Below are positions 55,446 to 63,638 of a DNA stretch of 64,000 nucleotides, piece after piece. This stretch comes from Candidula unifasciata (taxonomy: Eukaryota; Mollusca; Gastropoda; Stylommatophora; Geomitridae): the NCBI GenBank assembly GCA_905116865.2, contig CAJHNH020002444.1:7501-71500 (forward strand), read 5' to 3'. Position 1 is the first letter of the stretch, and each line of letters opens with the position of its first letter. The translations under genes and the position numbers were made by a program. The notes beneath the pieces are model-generated. The model was not told the origin of the DNA. It did no database searches and worked only from the letters and a program-made list of their open reading frames with translations.

Positions 55446-55563
55446 ATCTGTAAAGCGGATGTGCACACAACATTCATTTTCTGAAACAAGACTTGTCCAG
55501 AAGTGGAAGAACAACCACAACTTTCCACCGGAGTTTACAACCGGTGAACGCGAAGAAGAAGAA
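55446..55563 (+). repeat. Family D retroposon, segment 3
   Basis: ATCTGTAAAGCGGATGTGCA to GGTGAACGCGAAGAAGAAGA: the 3' end of the interrupted D copy. Confidence 0.85.
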
Positions 55564-55571
55564 CCCTCCTA

Positions 55572-55805
55572 CTGGTTGCTGCGTATCCTTTACAGGACGT
55601 TGCAGAACCAACCCCAACAGCCCCTGACTGTTGTGTGGTTTTTCTAGGCAATTTACGTCCAGTAGTTTGCCATTGCTTTCTGGACAGTCGGCTTTCTTGA
55701 TACCACTGCCGAAACCAACGCAAGGCGCATGGCCCGCAGCTGGGATCAAACCTGGCATCCCGGCATTACAAAGCGTTCGCATCGACTTAGCCACAGGGCC
55801 GACAC
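55572..55805 (-). repeat. Family C tRNA-headed SINE
   Basis: Reversed TTACGTCCAGTAGTTTGCCA, GGGATCAAACCTGGCATCCC (B box) and GGCATTACAAAGCGTTCGC. It directly follows the GAA tail of D. Confidence 0.88.
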
Positions 55806-56324
55806 CTTCCTACTAACTACCTACAAATAAAAAAGGCAGCATATTTACCATTTATTCGGGTTCTTTTCCCTCTACAATTGAAGGCTCGTGTTGTTTTCCT
55901 CAGACATTTGCATTGATCGGTTATTCTCAAAGATCGTGGTGTTTGTCTTATTCTGTCTAATCTTTTTTTCCCCCCTCTTTGTAAGTTCAAATACCTTGTT
56001 TATTTCATAGATAATTTATACTTTTATTCCAGCGAGTGGTTGTGAAGAGAAGGCCAGTGCATTGATTTGCCTTGGGGACTAAAATATTGCAAATATGTCT
56101 CCGAGTCGGTGTTTTGTCTGTACAGAAATACCCGTTTGTCTGCACAGAAATACTCAGATTTGAACGATTACCTCAGTCAATGTGCTTTATTTATTAAAAA
56201 AAAAAAAAAAAAAAACTCAAGTTTAGACAGCTACGTCAGTCGTTTCGGTCAAGATAAGATTTTGATTCATTCAGCCTGGTTCAAATCAAGCCTTGGTTAC
56301 AATTAGGATCGGCTGTGTTCTTTG
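55806..56324. other. No recognisable feature
   Basis: Includes an A20 run at 56196-56215. Nothing else identified. Confidence 0.55.
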
Positions 56325-56520
56325 TGAGGCGCCTGGCCGAACGGTTAAAACACTGGGCTCTCAAGCAGGAGACCCGGGTTCGAATCCTCTGTAAGGCTGG
56401 GGATTTTTTTCTGTGGGGAGCAAAATAAAATTCCTCACCTGCACAGTCGTGGCGACAGCACTAGCTATGCGGCCTTAAAGCCTCAGGCTCCTAGACCCCC
56501 CCCCCCTTTTTTTCCCCCTT
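56325..56520 (+). repeat. tRNA-headed SINE (family F)
   Basis: GCCTGGCCGAACGGTTAAAA (A box) and ACCCGGGTTCGAATCCTCTG (B box) are close to a real tRNA over ~65 bp. The body runs to TAGCTATGCGGCCTTAAAGC, ending in C and T runs. The lack of a closing acceptor stem argues for a SINE. Confidence 0.65.
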
Positions 56521-56880
56521 TGTCTATACCGCATAAGTGGTAATAAGGGCAGTTATTGGCAGTTGGTAGTTTGAGTGTGTTCTTTGTTAGTTAAAAACAA
56601 ATAAGACAATGTCGTCCTTTGCTGAAGACTCCAGGTAAGATGATTATGGCACCTGGGTGTAACCAGATGGTCCGGCCAACTCACTTCACTCAGAGGAGAG
56701 GCAAGATGGATATATAACTAGATTGTGACCGGTAGATCAGTACTGGAACTCTGCGATGGCTGCTGACGATGAGGACGGAGCACGCATGGGAATGCCCCGA
56801 GTGCCGTTATTTCAATTTTTGAGTCAATTCAGCTCACCTCAGCTGAAGACTACAAATAACACCACGCAGGTGTAGCTGTT

Positions 56881-56889
56881 AAAGGTTCT
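56881..56889. repeat. 9-bp TSD, left (AAAGGTTCT)
   Basis: Identical to 57115-57123. Confidence 0.85.
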
Positions 56890-57114
56890 GCAGCCCGTCT
56901 CTCTAGCGTAGTTGGCTAAACCGGATTGTGTGGTGAGCGGGTGACGAACTCCTTGTGGTCCGGGTTCACTCCCGGGGGTGGGCAGAAAAGCCACATTTCT
57001 CCCAGATTTACGGTATTTACAATGGAATCAAGGCCGAAATGTTGCGATATCCATAACACCGAGCCTAAGGGTTAACAACTCATGGCTTCTGGATACTAAA
57101 ACAAACAAACAAAC
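56890..57114 (+). repeat. tRNA-headed SINE with (CAAA)n tail and TSD
   Basis: The head has TAGCGTAGTTGG (matches the A-box consensus) and GGTCCGGGTTCACTCCCGGG (B box). A ~110-bp body is followed by about four CAAA units. An exact 9-bp duplication frames the 225-bp unit, so both ends are defined. It sits inside a further dispersed repeat related to 58.69-58.77 kb. Confidence 0.93.
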
Positions 57115-57123
57115 AAAGGTTCT
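57115..57123. repeat. 9-bp TSD, right (AAAGGTTCT)
   Basis: Follows the (CAAA)n tail directly. Confidence 0.85.
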
Positions 57124-57235
57124 CCAATTACCACTTCTTTTGAGGTTAAACAGGGTATCTAAGATTTCCATGTCGGCCTGCCATCCGGAATGAGATTTTG
57201 TAATCTTAGGGGTGTCAAACCATGAGGCAGTAACC

Positions 57236-57490
57236 CGCCCCTGTGTGGGTTCCGGGGTCCCATAGTGGGTAAAACAAGAATAGACCCACTGTCTCCCCCA
57301 AAAAAGCATGTCATAAAAGTGGATTAACTGGGGGTTTCCTTTAAAGCCGGAGTGCATCTGGTGAGAGGCAAGGACCAATAGTTTGCATACGAATAAGTGA
57401 GATCTGTAAAACGAATGTGCATGCAACTCTCAGGTTCATGAGGTGGATGAACAACCAGAGCTTTCCGCCGGAGTGTACAGTCGGTGAATG
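57236..57490 (+). repeat. Family D retroposon
   Basis: CCCCTGTGTGGGTTCCGGGG to GGTGAATGCGAAGAAGAAGA, full length. It runs into the GAA array. Confidence 0.88.
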
Positions 57491-57602
57491 CGAAGAAGAA
57501 GAAGAAGAAGAAGAAGAAGAAGAAGAAGAAGAAGAAGAAGAAGAAGAAGAAGAAGAAGAAGAAGAAGAAGAAGAAGAAGCAGCAGCAGCAGCAGCAGCAG
57601 CC
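57491..57602. repeat. (GAA)n(GCA)n array at a D tail
   Basis: About 88 bp of GAA then about eight GCA units. Confidence 0.97.
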
Positions 57603-57711
57603 TGGAGCCAGAAACAGCACGCATGCATTCATTGTTATTTGCTTCTTTTGTTTCGTTTTTTATGTCAGATGGGTTCTGGCGGGACCTGTTTTCTATGTCT
57701 CTCGTGTCTCT

Positions 57712-57997
57712 GTGTGAGTCGCCGTGCCGTAGCGGCTAGACGCTAGTGTGTGGATCGGAAGGTCGTGGGTTCGCTCCCTGGCGGAGCCGGACTTTTTTTT
57801 TTTTCGAAAAATGACCTTGACTCCCAGGTCGATCCAGCCTTGAGTGGGTACCGGGTCCAGTCTCGGGAAGTAAAGACGGCCGGCGTTATGCTGACCACAT
57901 CATCCATGTTGTGCCGATTGGTCTTTAAAAAGTTAGGTCTAGCCCTATATGCCCTAAACGCCTAAAGACGTGGAAAAGGGTCCTTTCCTTTTTTTTT
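57712..57997 (+). repeat. Family A SINE, full length
   Basis: Head GCCGTAGCGGCTAGACGC and CGTGGGTTCGCTCCCTGG (B box), T run, GACTCCCAGGTCGATCCAGC, AAGTAAAGACGGCCGG, GGTCTAGCCCTATATGCCC, GGAAAAGGGTCC. The best copy for a reference. Confidence 0.92.
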
Positions 57998-58079
57998 AAC
58001 TTTACTCGTGTCTTTGTGGAGTTCTCGCCTCCCAAGTTTATTATTGCCTCATCCTCACCTGATACGGGCTTGGATTACT

Positions 58080-58190
58080 TCGATATAACTTTACGTTTGA
58101 CCGGGCCTTACAGGTATTGGTACATGTAGGATTCTCATCCTCGAGATGTTTATCGTGCAGATTGAATGCCTGACGTGGACAAACTGCAAC
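58080..58190. repeat. Unnamed dispersed repeat fragment
   Basis: GGATTCTCATCCTCGAGATG ... GTGCAGATTGAATGCCTG resembles 22.78-22.84, 41.30-41.37 and 58.91-58.97 kb (GATTCTCATCTTTGAGATGT, CAGACTGCAATCCT). Confidence 0.5.
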
Positions 58191-58261
58191 TGCTAATTCG
58201 CTGTCCTTACCGACTTAGAACTGCAGATAACACCTATCCGTTAGATGAAGCCTAAATTTTG

Positions 58262-58648
58262 AGTTTTGAACAACGGATCAACATCAAGGCACGTGGGTAG
58301 TAACCCATAAGTGCTCCGTTCTTCTTCTAACTAAAATCTGAGTCCCAAGAAGCTCAGCACAGTGATTAGGCTCTGTAGCACCGGTGAGGATCCTGAAATA
58401 CTTTGGGTAGATTTTTAACTCAAAGTTTTGCCTGGGCAGCGCCGTTAGGCTACTCTTTTCGATTTCCAACTGCCAAGGTATTATTTACGTGCGCAACAAT
58501 ACACACGGGCATCCAATCTCACTACCCATAGACAGGGTAAATACTAGAAGTCCAAGTCCTCGTGAAAAAATCCCAGCCCTTACCTTGGATTAAACCCGGA
58601 ACCTCTAGCACTCGAGGCGGACACCAAGCCTCGAGACCACACAGCTTC
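58262..58648 (-). repeat. Family B tRNA-headed SINE, full length
   Basis: Reversed: TTTTGAACAACGGATCAACA, CACCGGTGAGGATCCTGAAA, ACTGCCAAGGTATTATTTAC, then head GGATTAAACCCGGAACCTCT and GCACTCGAGGCGGACACC. Confidence 0.9.
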
Positions 58649-59654
58649 CCTGCGTAGCCGTTACATGTTTTCTAATTATGCCTGCTTTGGAAGGTTGAAC
58701 GGGGTATCCCAGATCTGCCTTGCTGGTCTGTCGTCCAGGCTGCGATGTTATTAAATCTCATGTTGGTATGGTAAGCCTGCGGGTAACAGCTCGGAGGGGA
58801 CAAACCGACCGATCGACAGCTAGTTCCCTACTGATCAGGACTTCAGGTTACTTTGTGAGGGTCGAGGGCCCCATTGTAACCTAATGGTTGAACAGAGTTT
58901 ACCGTGATTTGTTCATGTATGATTCTCGTCCTTGAAGTGGTAATCGTACAGACTTGAATCCTGGAAGGCAAACTGCAGTCTGTATGTAGATCTCAATGCT
59001 GGAAGCGTTATGGAGGCTAGTTCCCTTCACACGGGCTTTGTGGGGATACATTTCCTTCACACTGGCTTTGCGAGGATCAGTTCCTTTCACGGGGGCTTTT
59101 TGAGAATCAGTTTCCTAGACACTTTTTTAATGAAGATCTATAATGACGCCCTACACACTGGTTTTGCGAAAGTGGATACAAGACATACAAGATATATTGG
59201 CTATGAAAGCACACAGGATTGGAGAACTGACCAGAGAAACACTTCCATGCATGCCGTAACGAAAGCGACGATATGTTCAGGTTCTGCTGTTTGATTATCA
59301 TTATAACTGTTTTCAAGGAAACAATTTGTAAGTGGGTAAGCTCCCAGTTTTCCCCCTATCGATGTTTTCTTTGTGTCGGCGGCCGTGCATATGGCAAGTG
59401 AAAGCACACACCCCATCCCCCATTACCTCCTTTCCATTCCCCCGATCTAGGGACACTAGCAAATGATGAAGAAGCATACTGACATCAGCTTTTGTCACAG
59501 TATTTAGTACATGGCAAGCCCCCCTACGGTTCCCCTGCCCATCATTACAAACAGTTATTAAAAGCAGGAGGGCGATAGATTCCGCAATAAGCGAAACAGA
59601 AAGTATGGAGACACGTTTTGGTCAGAATGTCTTCTAATTCTGTAATTAAATGCT
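58649..59654. other. Mostly unrecognised sequence
   Basis: 58.69-58.77 kb resembles the sequence around the SINE at 57.1 kb (GTTGAACGGGGTATCCCAGA against GTTAAACAGGGTATCTAAGA). 59.01-59.1 kb has three loose TTCCTTCACACNGGCTTTG repeats. No gene supported. Confidence 0.45.
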
Positions 59655-59655
59655 C

Positions 59656-59667
59656 GTGCACACTAAT
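59656..59667. repeat. 12-bp TSD, left (GTGCACACTAAT)
   Basis: Identical to 59909-59920; the match extends one more base (C) on the left. Confidence 0.9.
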
Positions 59668-59908
59668 AGTTTTTTTTTTTTTTTTATTGTCCGGGTCGGT
59701 CTCCCAAATGCCCAGCCTGGCCGCCCGACTACCGGAAGGATATTACGTCGGTAATCCAGACTGAAGGGGGAAACCGCCCGGCAGATTTTTTAAGATGGCA
59801 TTGCCGATTGGGTTTCTCCCGTGACTTGGTTATGACCGATCCCGGACTCTTTTGGCCAGACCAGTGCAGCAAAGCTACACTTTGATCTTAGCCAAAAGGC
59901 CGGGAAGC
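59668..59908 (-). mobile_element. U2 snRNA-headed SINE-like element
   Basis: The minus strand begins GCTTCCCGGCCTTTTGGCTA then AGATCAAAGTGTAG, matching about nt 4-36 of the U2 snRNA 5' end with one difference from the common metazoan form (CTTCTCGG). After GTAG the U2 match stops within the branch-site recognition region, and a ~190-bp GC-rich body of unknown origin follows. It ends CCCGGACAATAAAAAA, a poly(A) of ~17 with an AATAAA at its start. A 12-bp TSD frames it. Known parallel: SINEU-class SINEs of crocodilians, with U1/U2-derived heads. The alternative is a one-off template-switch chimera. Confidence 0.88.
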
Positions 59909-59909
59909 G
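59874..59909 (-). ncRNA. U2 snRNA 5'-end fragment (not a functional U2)
   Basis: Only the first ~35 nt of U2 (stem I and the region before the branch-site sequence). The branch recognition GUAGUA is cut at GUAG, and the Sm site and 3' stems are absent, so it cannot act as U2. Confidence 0.88.
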
Positions 59910-59920
59910 TGCACACTAAT
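59909..59920. repeat. 12-bp TSD, right (GTGCACACTAAT)
   Basis: Directly follows the U2-like head. Confidence 0.9.
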
Positions 59921-60467
59921 TAGATTTTTAACGGTAGGTGTATAAACTGTGCGTGAAAATACACAAAAATGTCCGTGTCGTTTTGTTTAATAAATAGTTT
60001 TCCAAAATAGCCTATTTATAATACAAATGAAATGTAAGTATAACGGACTATTACAAGTTCAAATGCACCCACTTTCAAAATTGCTTGACGCCCCTCTTGA
60101 AACCCCCTTGCGCCTCCTGAGATTTAAGGTGGGGGAGGAGGGGGGGGGGGGGGTTACTCCTATGTGTGGGACCACTGTTTTAGCGAGACCCACATTCTGT
60201 GTTGGCGATATAGTGTAAATAAAAAAGGGACACAATTCATTGTTTTCTCATCGTGTCTGTTTCTACAATTTACTTCCCTTGATTTTTTTTTTCAAAGTCT
60301 TCTTTTTTGATCCAAGGGTCTTGACCTTACTGTCTGAAGAATTATTTTATATAATAAACAAACAATGTTTATTGACGCTCTGAAGAGAATAGTACAGCTT
60401 TGAATGAGTAGAGGCTCTGACCGACACTCAACACTCACAGAAAAGAAACACAAGGACATACAATACG
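59921..60467. other. No recognisable feature
   Basis: Contains a G-rich run at 60131-60152. Nothing else identified. Confidence 0.55.
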
Positions 60468-60682
60468 TCCCTTTTAGAATGAAATTTTTTGTTATTTGAA
60501 GCCCCACCCTGGCTTTTGCCAGGAGCCTCAATATAGGCAGGCCATAAATATGGCCAATTGCCTGAACGCGATTTCTGGGACCTCTCCAGGGTGATCCTCA
60601 TCCACATGGTGGCACATTGTGTCATCGGGTGTTTATCGCTTGTGTGATGTCCTGCTGGGGTAAAAAGTCAGCCAGTCAGACA
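60468..60682 (+). mobile_element. Family E copy
   Basis: Degraded hairpin (CGTCCCTTTTAGAATGAAA), full core (GAAGCCCCACCCTGGC, GTGTCATCGGGTGTTTATCG), then AGTCAGCCAGTCAG. Confidence 0.85.
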
Positions 60683-61070
60683 TATAATCCGTCTGCTACT
60701 GATTCTATCGCTGGCTGCTGAAAACTGAGCGCTTATGTGACTTTCCCTAGTGCCGTGATGTCCTTATTTAACTATTCCCAATTCAACGTGTATTTCTGTT
60801 TATAGCTAACATTTAAAAAAAATTTTTTTTTTCAAATTTAAATCATAGATCACGAAAAGTGCTTATATATTAACAATACTGTGTGCGAACAGTTAGCGTG
60901 TGTTGGCATCTATTGAAAACGGTAGTAATTTTCTCGAAACGTTGTCTGATATTTACAGATAAATGCCAGGCGAGCTAGGACATGTTATTTCCCCAGGATT
61001 CCCGTGTTGATGCAGGCAGGTGTGCAAAAACAGCTCCTGTAAAATGTAATTATGCTGATTATAATGATAA
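60683..61070. other. No firm feature
   Basis: A GAAAC-containing stretch near 60.93 kb (CTCGAAACGTTGTCTGATA) resembles the hammerhead-like relics but is too degraded to call. Confidence 0.4.
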
Positions 61071-61084
61071 TCGGGACAACACAT

Positions 61085-61147
61085 ATGGTGGGAACATAAT
61101 AACAATAACAATAACAATAATAGTAATAATAATAATAATATTAAAAA
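61085..61147. repeat. (AAT)/(AAC)n microsatellite
   Basis: Mixed ATAACA and AATAAT repeats. Confidence 0.85.
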
Positions 61148-61149
61148 TA

Positions 61150-61445
61150 GTCTTCTTCTACTTCTTATGGTTCATCAGCTATAAACTCTGGCGGAAAGTT
61201 ATGATTGTTCGTCCATTTCTGGATTCTGGTTTTGTTCCAGACCTTGAGTTTTGCGTGCACATTTTTTCTAAACAGACCTGCTAATTTATATGCAAACTAC
61301 TAGTTCCTTGCCTCTCAGGCCGATGCACTCGAAGGATAACACCGAATTAGTCGACTCTTACGACATGCTTCATTTGGTAGCAGTGACTATATCCCCCCCC
61401 CCCCCCAGCCTCCTTACTATGTGACCCCGGAACCCATACGGGAAA
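61150..61445 (-). repeat. Family D retroposon
   Basis: TCTTCTTCTACTTCTTATGG to GGAACCCATACGGG, reversed, with a C13 run at about 61394-61407 at the same internal position as in the copy at 42.0 kb. Confidence 0.75.
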
Positions 61446-61734
61446 ATAAGATTGGCTGACGTTTCTAGCTTATGAACCACGAACACAATTCCGACATAAC
61501 TGGTTCGGTTCAGCTCAGGTGACTTGACAGCAGGTAGCTTTGCGTTGATTTCGACCACCGCCTTCTCCAAAATAAAAAGCTGGAGCCCGGCCGTGATTTT
61601 GACAAAGGTATGAGCGTCGTACCGCTCAGGTAGCCGTGGCAAAATGCAGAACGCATAATTTTCTGTTAAAACCACAAACAGTTGGTTCGGGACAACCTGG
61701 ATATGTTATAAAACTAAATAATAATACCATTATT

Positions 61735-61800
61735 ATTAATAGTAGTGGTAGCAGCAGCAGCATCAGCAATAGTACTAGTAGTGGTAGTAGCAGCAGCATC
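61735..61800. repeat. AGT/AGC-rich trinucleotide tract
   Basis: Mixed AGT, AGC and ATC triplets. 61446-61735 shows nothing recognised. Confidence 0.8.
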
Positions 61801-61802
61801 CG

Positions 61803-62100
61803 AATATCAATCAAGATTGGCTAATAAACAGCATCCTGTCTCGGAAGATGAAATATTTTGGTCATATCTAGCGCCACGACGGATTGGAAAAACATTATAG
61901 CAGAAGGCATGGTACCAGGAAGAAGGGGCAGGGGCCGACCAACACGAAGATGGGCACAGGATATAAGTGACTCCTTGAGTATGAAAATACATGAGGCGGG
62001 AGACCCGGCGAGAGACCGAGTTTCTTTCAGGCAGACCATAATGAGAGCGACGTTCTGCAAAGGACCTGCTACTTGATGATGAGTAGCAGAAGCAGAAGCA
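61803..62100 (+). pseudogene. LINE C-terminal fragment
   Basis: Reads ILSRKMKYFGHI, then across frames GRRGRGRPTRRWAQDISDSL, then FRQTIMRATFCKGPAT: a non-LTR ORF2 C-terminus. The 3' end is GATGATGAG then GTAGCAGAAGCAGAAGC. Confidence 0.85.
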
Positions 62101-62129
62101 ATAGTTCTTGTAGTTGTAGTTGTCATCAT

Positions 62130-62445
62130 CATCATCATGTGCCCTGCCAACTGGCGTAGGCGCTCACGCATCTCCGCAGAACGCGATCCCTGGTTGTCTG
62201 GAACAGCTCTCTTGATGATATCCCTCCATGCCATCGTTTCAGCCCATCCAGCATCATCTCTCTTGGTCTGCCTCTACCCTTTTTTCCCACTGATCTTTCC
62301 AGTTGTCACGATGTTCTCCAATGTCTCTCTCCTCATTACGTGGCCAAAGAAGAGTGTTTGTCTCTTTCTTATTGTTGTATATAGCGATCTATTTTCATTA
62401 GCCTGTATTGTATCCTCCAAATCGTAATCCTGCTTTCTCTTTGAT
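62130..62445 (-). pseudogene. LINE C-terminal fragment with GAT tail
   Basis: The minus strand gives ISSREL-like then RDRVLRRC-like and AYASWQGT, then (GAT)4, matching the plus-strand copy at 13.08-13.26 kb. It lies tail-to-tail with the preceding LINE. Confidence 0.8.
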
Positions 62446-62497
62446 TTCCCCTCATAAGAGTTGAAGGAAACAACATAAACGATCTGCGTTATGCAAA

Positions 62498-62590
62498 TTA
62501 TATTATATATATATATATATATTAGTATAAAAAGGTGGCGGGGCGAAGGTTGGCGGGGGGGGGGGGTGGGGGGGGGGGGGGGGGGGACAA
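62498..62590. repeat. (AT)n and G-rich runs
   Basis: (AT)11 at about 62498-62522 and G-rich 62548-62587. Confidence 0.85.
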
Positions 62591-62649
62591 AAACTATCTC
62601 TGACTATTCTAACAAGCTAATCTACTACTGAATATTAAAAACGAATATA

Positions 62650-63096
62650 CTCAAGGTCCAGGCTCATCATCATCATCATCATCATCATCAGGTGCCTTGC
62701 CGACTGGCGTGGGCAATCGTGCCTCTCCATAATCTGCGATCTCCTGCAGCATGTATCAGTTCGTGTGCCGACACACCTCCATGCCATGCAACAAGATTGT
62801 CAAGAATCTTCTCTCGTTGTCTTCCTCTGTCTCTCCTTCCACAGATCTTTCCAGTGGTCACAACATGTTCTATTTTCCCTCTTCTCATAACATGGCCGAA
62901 GGTCCAGGCTATTCAGCTAAATTTCATCAGGGGCCAAAACGTTGAAAATAGTGATCATCACGGGCCAGAGACCTAAATCCCAACATAGAAAGATCATTGA
63001 CACAGTACAACTTGAAGTGATCAGCGGGCCATTTGCTTGACTACCAGGGGCTGCATTCGGCCCGCGGGCCGGCAGTTGAATAGCCCTGCTCTAGGT
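62650..63096. mobile_element. hAT-type MITE interrupted by a LINE
   Basis: Left end (62658-62664 continued at 62911) reads CCAGGCTATTCAGCT. The right end, reversed from 63088, reads CAGGGCTATTCAACT. With the LINE removed, the flanks are CTCAAGGT (62650-62657) and CTCTAGGT (63089-63096), a 7-of-8 TSD. Near the right end is CGGCCCGCGGGCCGGCAG, common in hAT MITEs. Confidence 0.7.
62665..62910 (-). mobile_element. 5'-truncated LINE with (GAT)n tail and TSD
   Basis: The minus strand reads RRDRGRQREKILDNLVAWHG then GVSAHELIHAAGDRRLWRGT, ending in GAT repeats at 62665-62690. TSD AAGGTCCAGGCT lies at 62653-62664 and 62899-62910, exact over 12 bp, and spans the left end of the hAT MITE. Confidence 0.93.
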
Positions 63097-63118
63097 AGTA
63101 CTAATATACTACATAATA
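63095..63118. repeat. 18-bp array, left piece
   Basis: About one unit of the array that resumes at 63335 (TACTACATAATACT). Confidence 0.7.
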
Positions 63119-63328
63119 CTGACAGACTGACTTTCTACTCCATCAGGACATCACACAAGCGATAAACACTCGATGACACAGAGTGCCACCATGTGGATGA
63201 GGATCGCCGTGGAGAGGTCCCAGAAACCGCGTTCAGACATTTGACCATATTTATGGCCTGCCTATATTGCGGCCCCCGGCAAAAGCCAGGGCGGAGCTTC
63301 AAATAAAAAATGTCATCCTGAAAAAGTC
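63119..63328 (-). mobile_element. Family E copy inside an 18-bp array
   Basis: ACAGACTGACTTTCTACTCC, full reversed core, GCCAGGGCGGAGCTTC, then the decayed hairpin half ATCCTGAAAAAG. Confidence 0.85.
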
Positions 63329-63334
63329 GATAGA

Positions 63335-63450
63335 GAACATAATACTAAAATACTACATAATACTAAAATACTACATAACACTAAAATATTACATAATACT
63401 AAAATACTACATAATACTAAAATACTACATAATACTAAAATAAATACTAC
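63335..63450. repeat. 18-bp tandem array, ~6 copies
   Basis: Unit ATAATACTAAAATACTAC. Confidence 0.93.
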
Positions 63451-63507
63451 ATCACTCTAGATAATTCTATAATCTAACTATCTAATCTGATAATCTACTG
63501 TTGAGAC

Positions 63508-63587
63508 TCACACGCAGTGGTAGTAGTCACACGGGTCTGGTTGAACGCACGGAGTCTCTTCACACTCCTCAATCTGGCACATGTCGT
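63508..63587 (-). CDS. Candidate terminal exon, cysteine-rich, unknown protein
   Basis: The minus strand has a strong 3' splice-site look: GAACTGCTTTTTTTCCCGTG followed by CAG at 63588-63590. The next 80 nt, in phase 2, encode 25 residues and a TGA stop. Five are Cys with spacing C-x4-C-x4-C-x5-C-x4-C, in a run rich in Glu, Pro and Tyr (MCQIEECEETPC, PDPCDYYHCV). The other two frames give unremarkable sequence or an early stop. A secreted disulfide-rich protein is possible, but I recognise no family, and no poly(A) signal is clear downstream. Upstream exons would lie beyond the right edge. Confidence 0.35.
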
Positions 63588-63638
63588 CTGCACGGGAAAA
63601 AAAGCAGTTCATTTTGCTTTAACGAAATAAGCAAAGAC

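Noticed and set aside
56325..56400. Functional tRNA gene
   Set aside because: Good A and B boxes but no matching acceptor stem. A non-tRNA tail follows, and a related copy lies at 5.62 kb.
59874..59909. Functional U2 snRNA gene
   Set aside because: Only the first ~35 nt match U2; the branch-site region, Sm site and 3' stems are missing.
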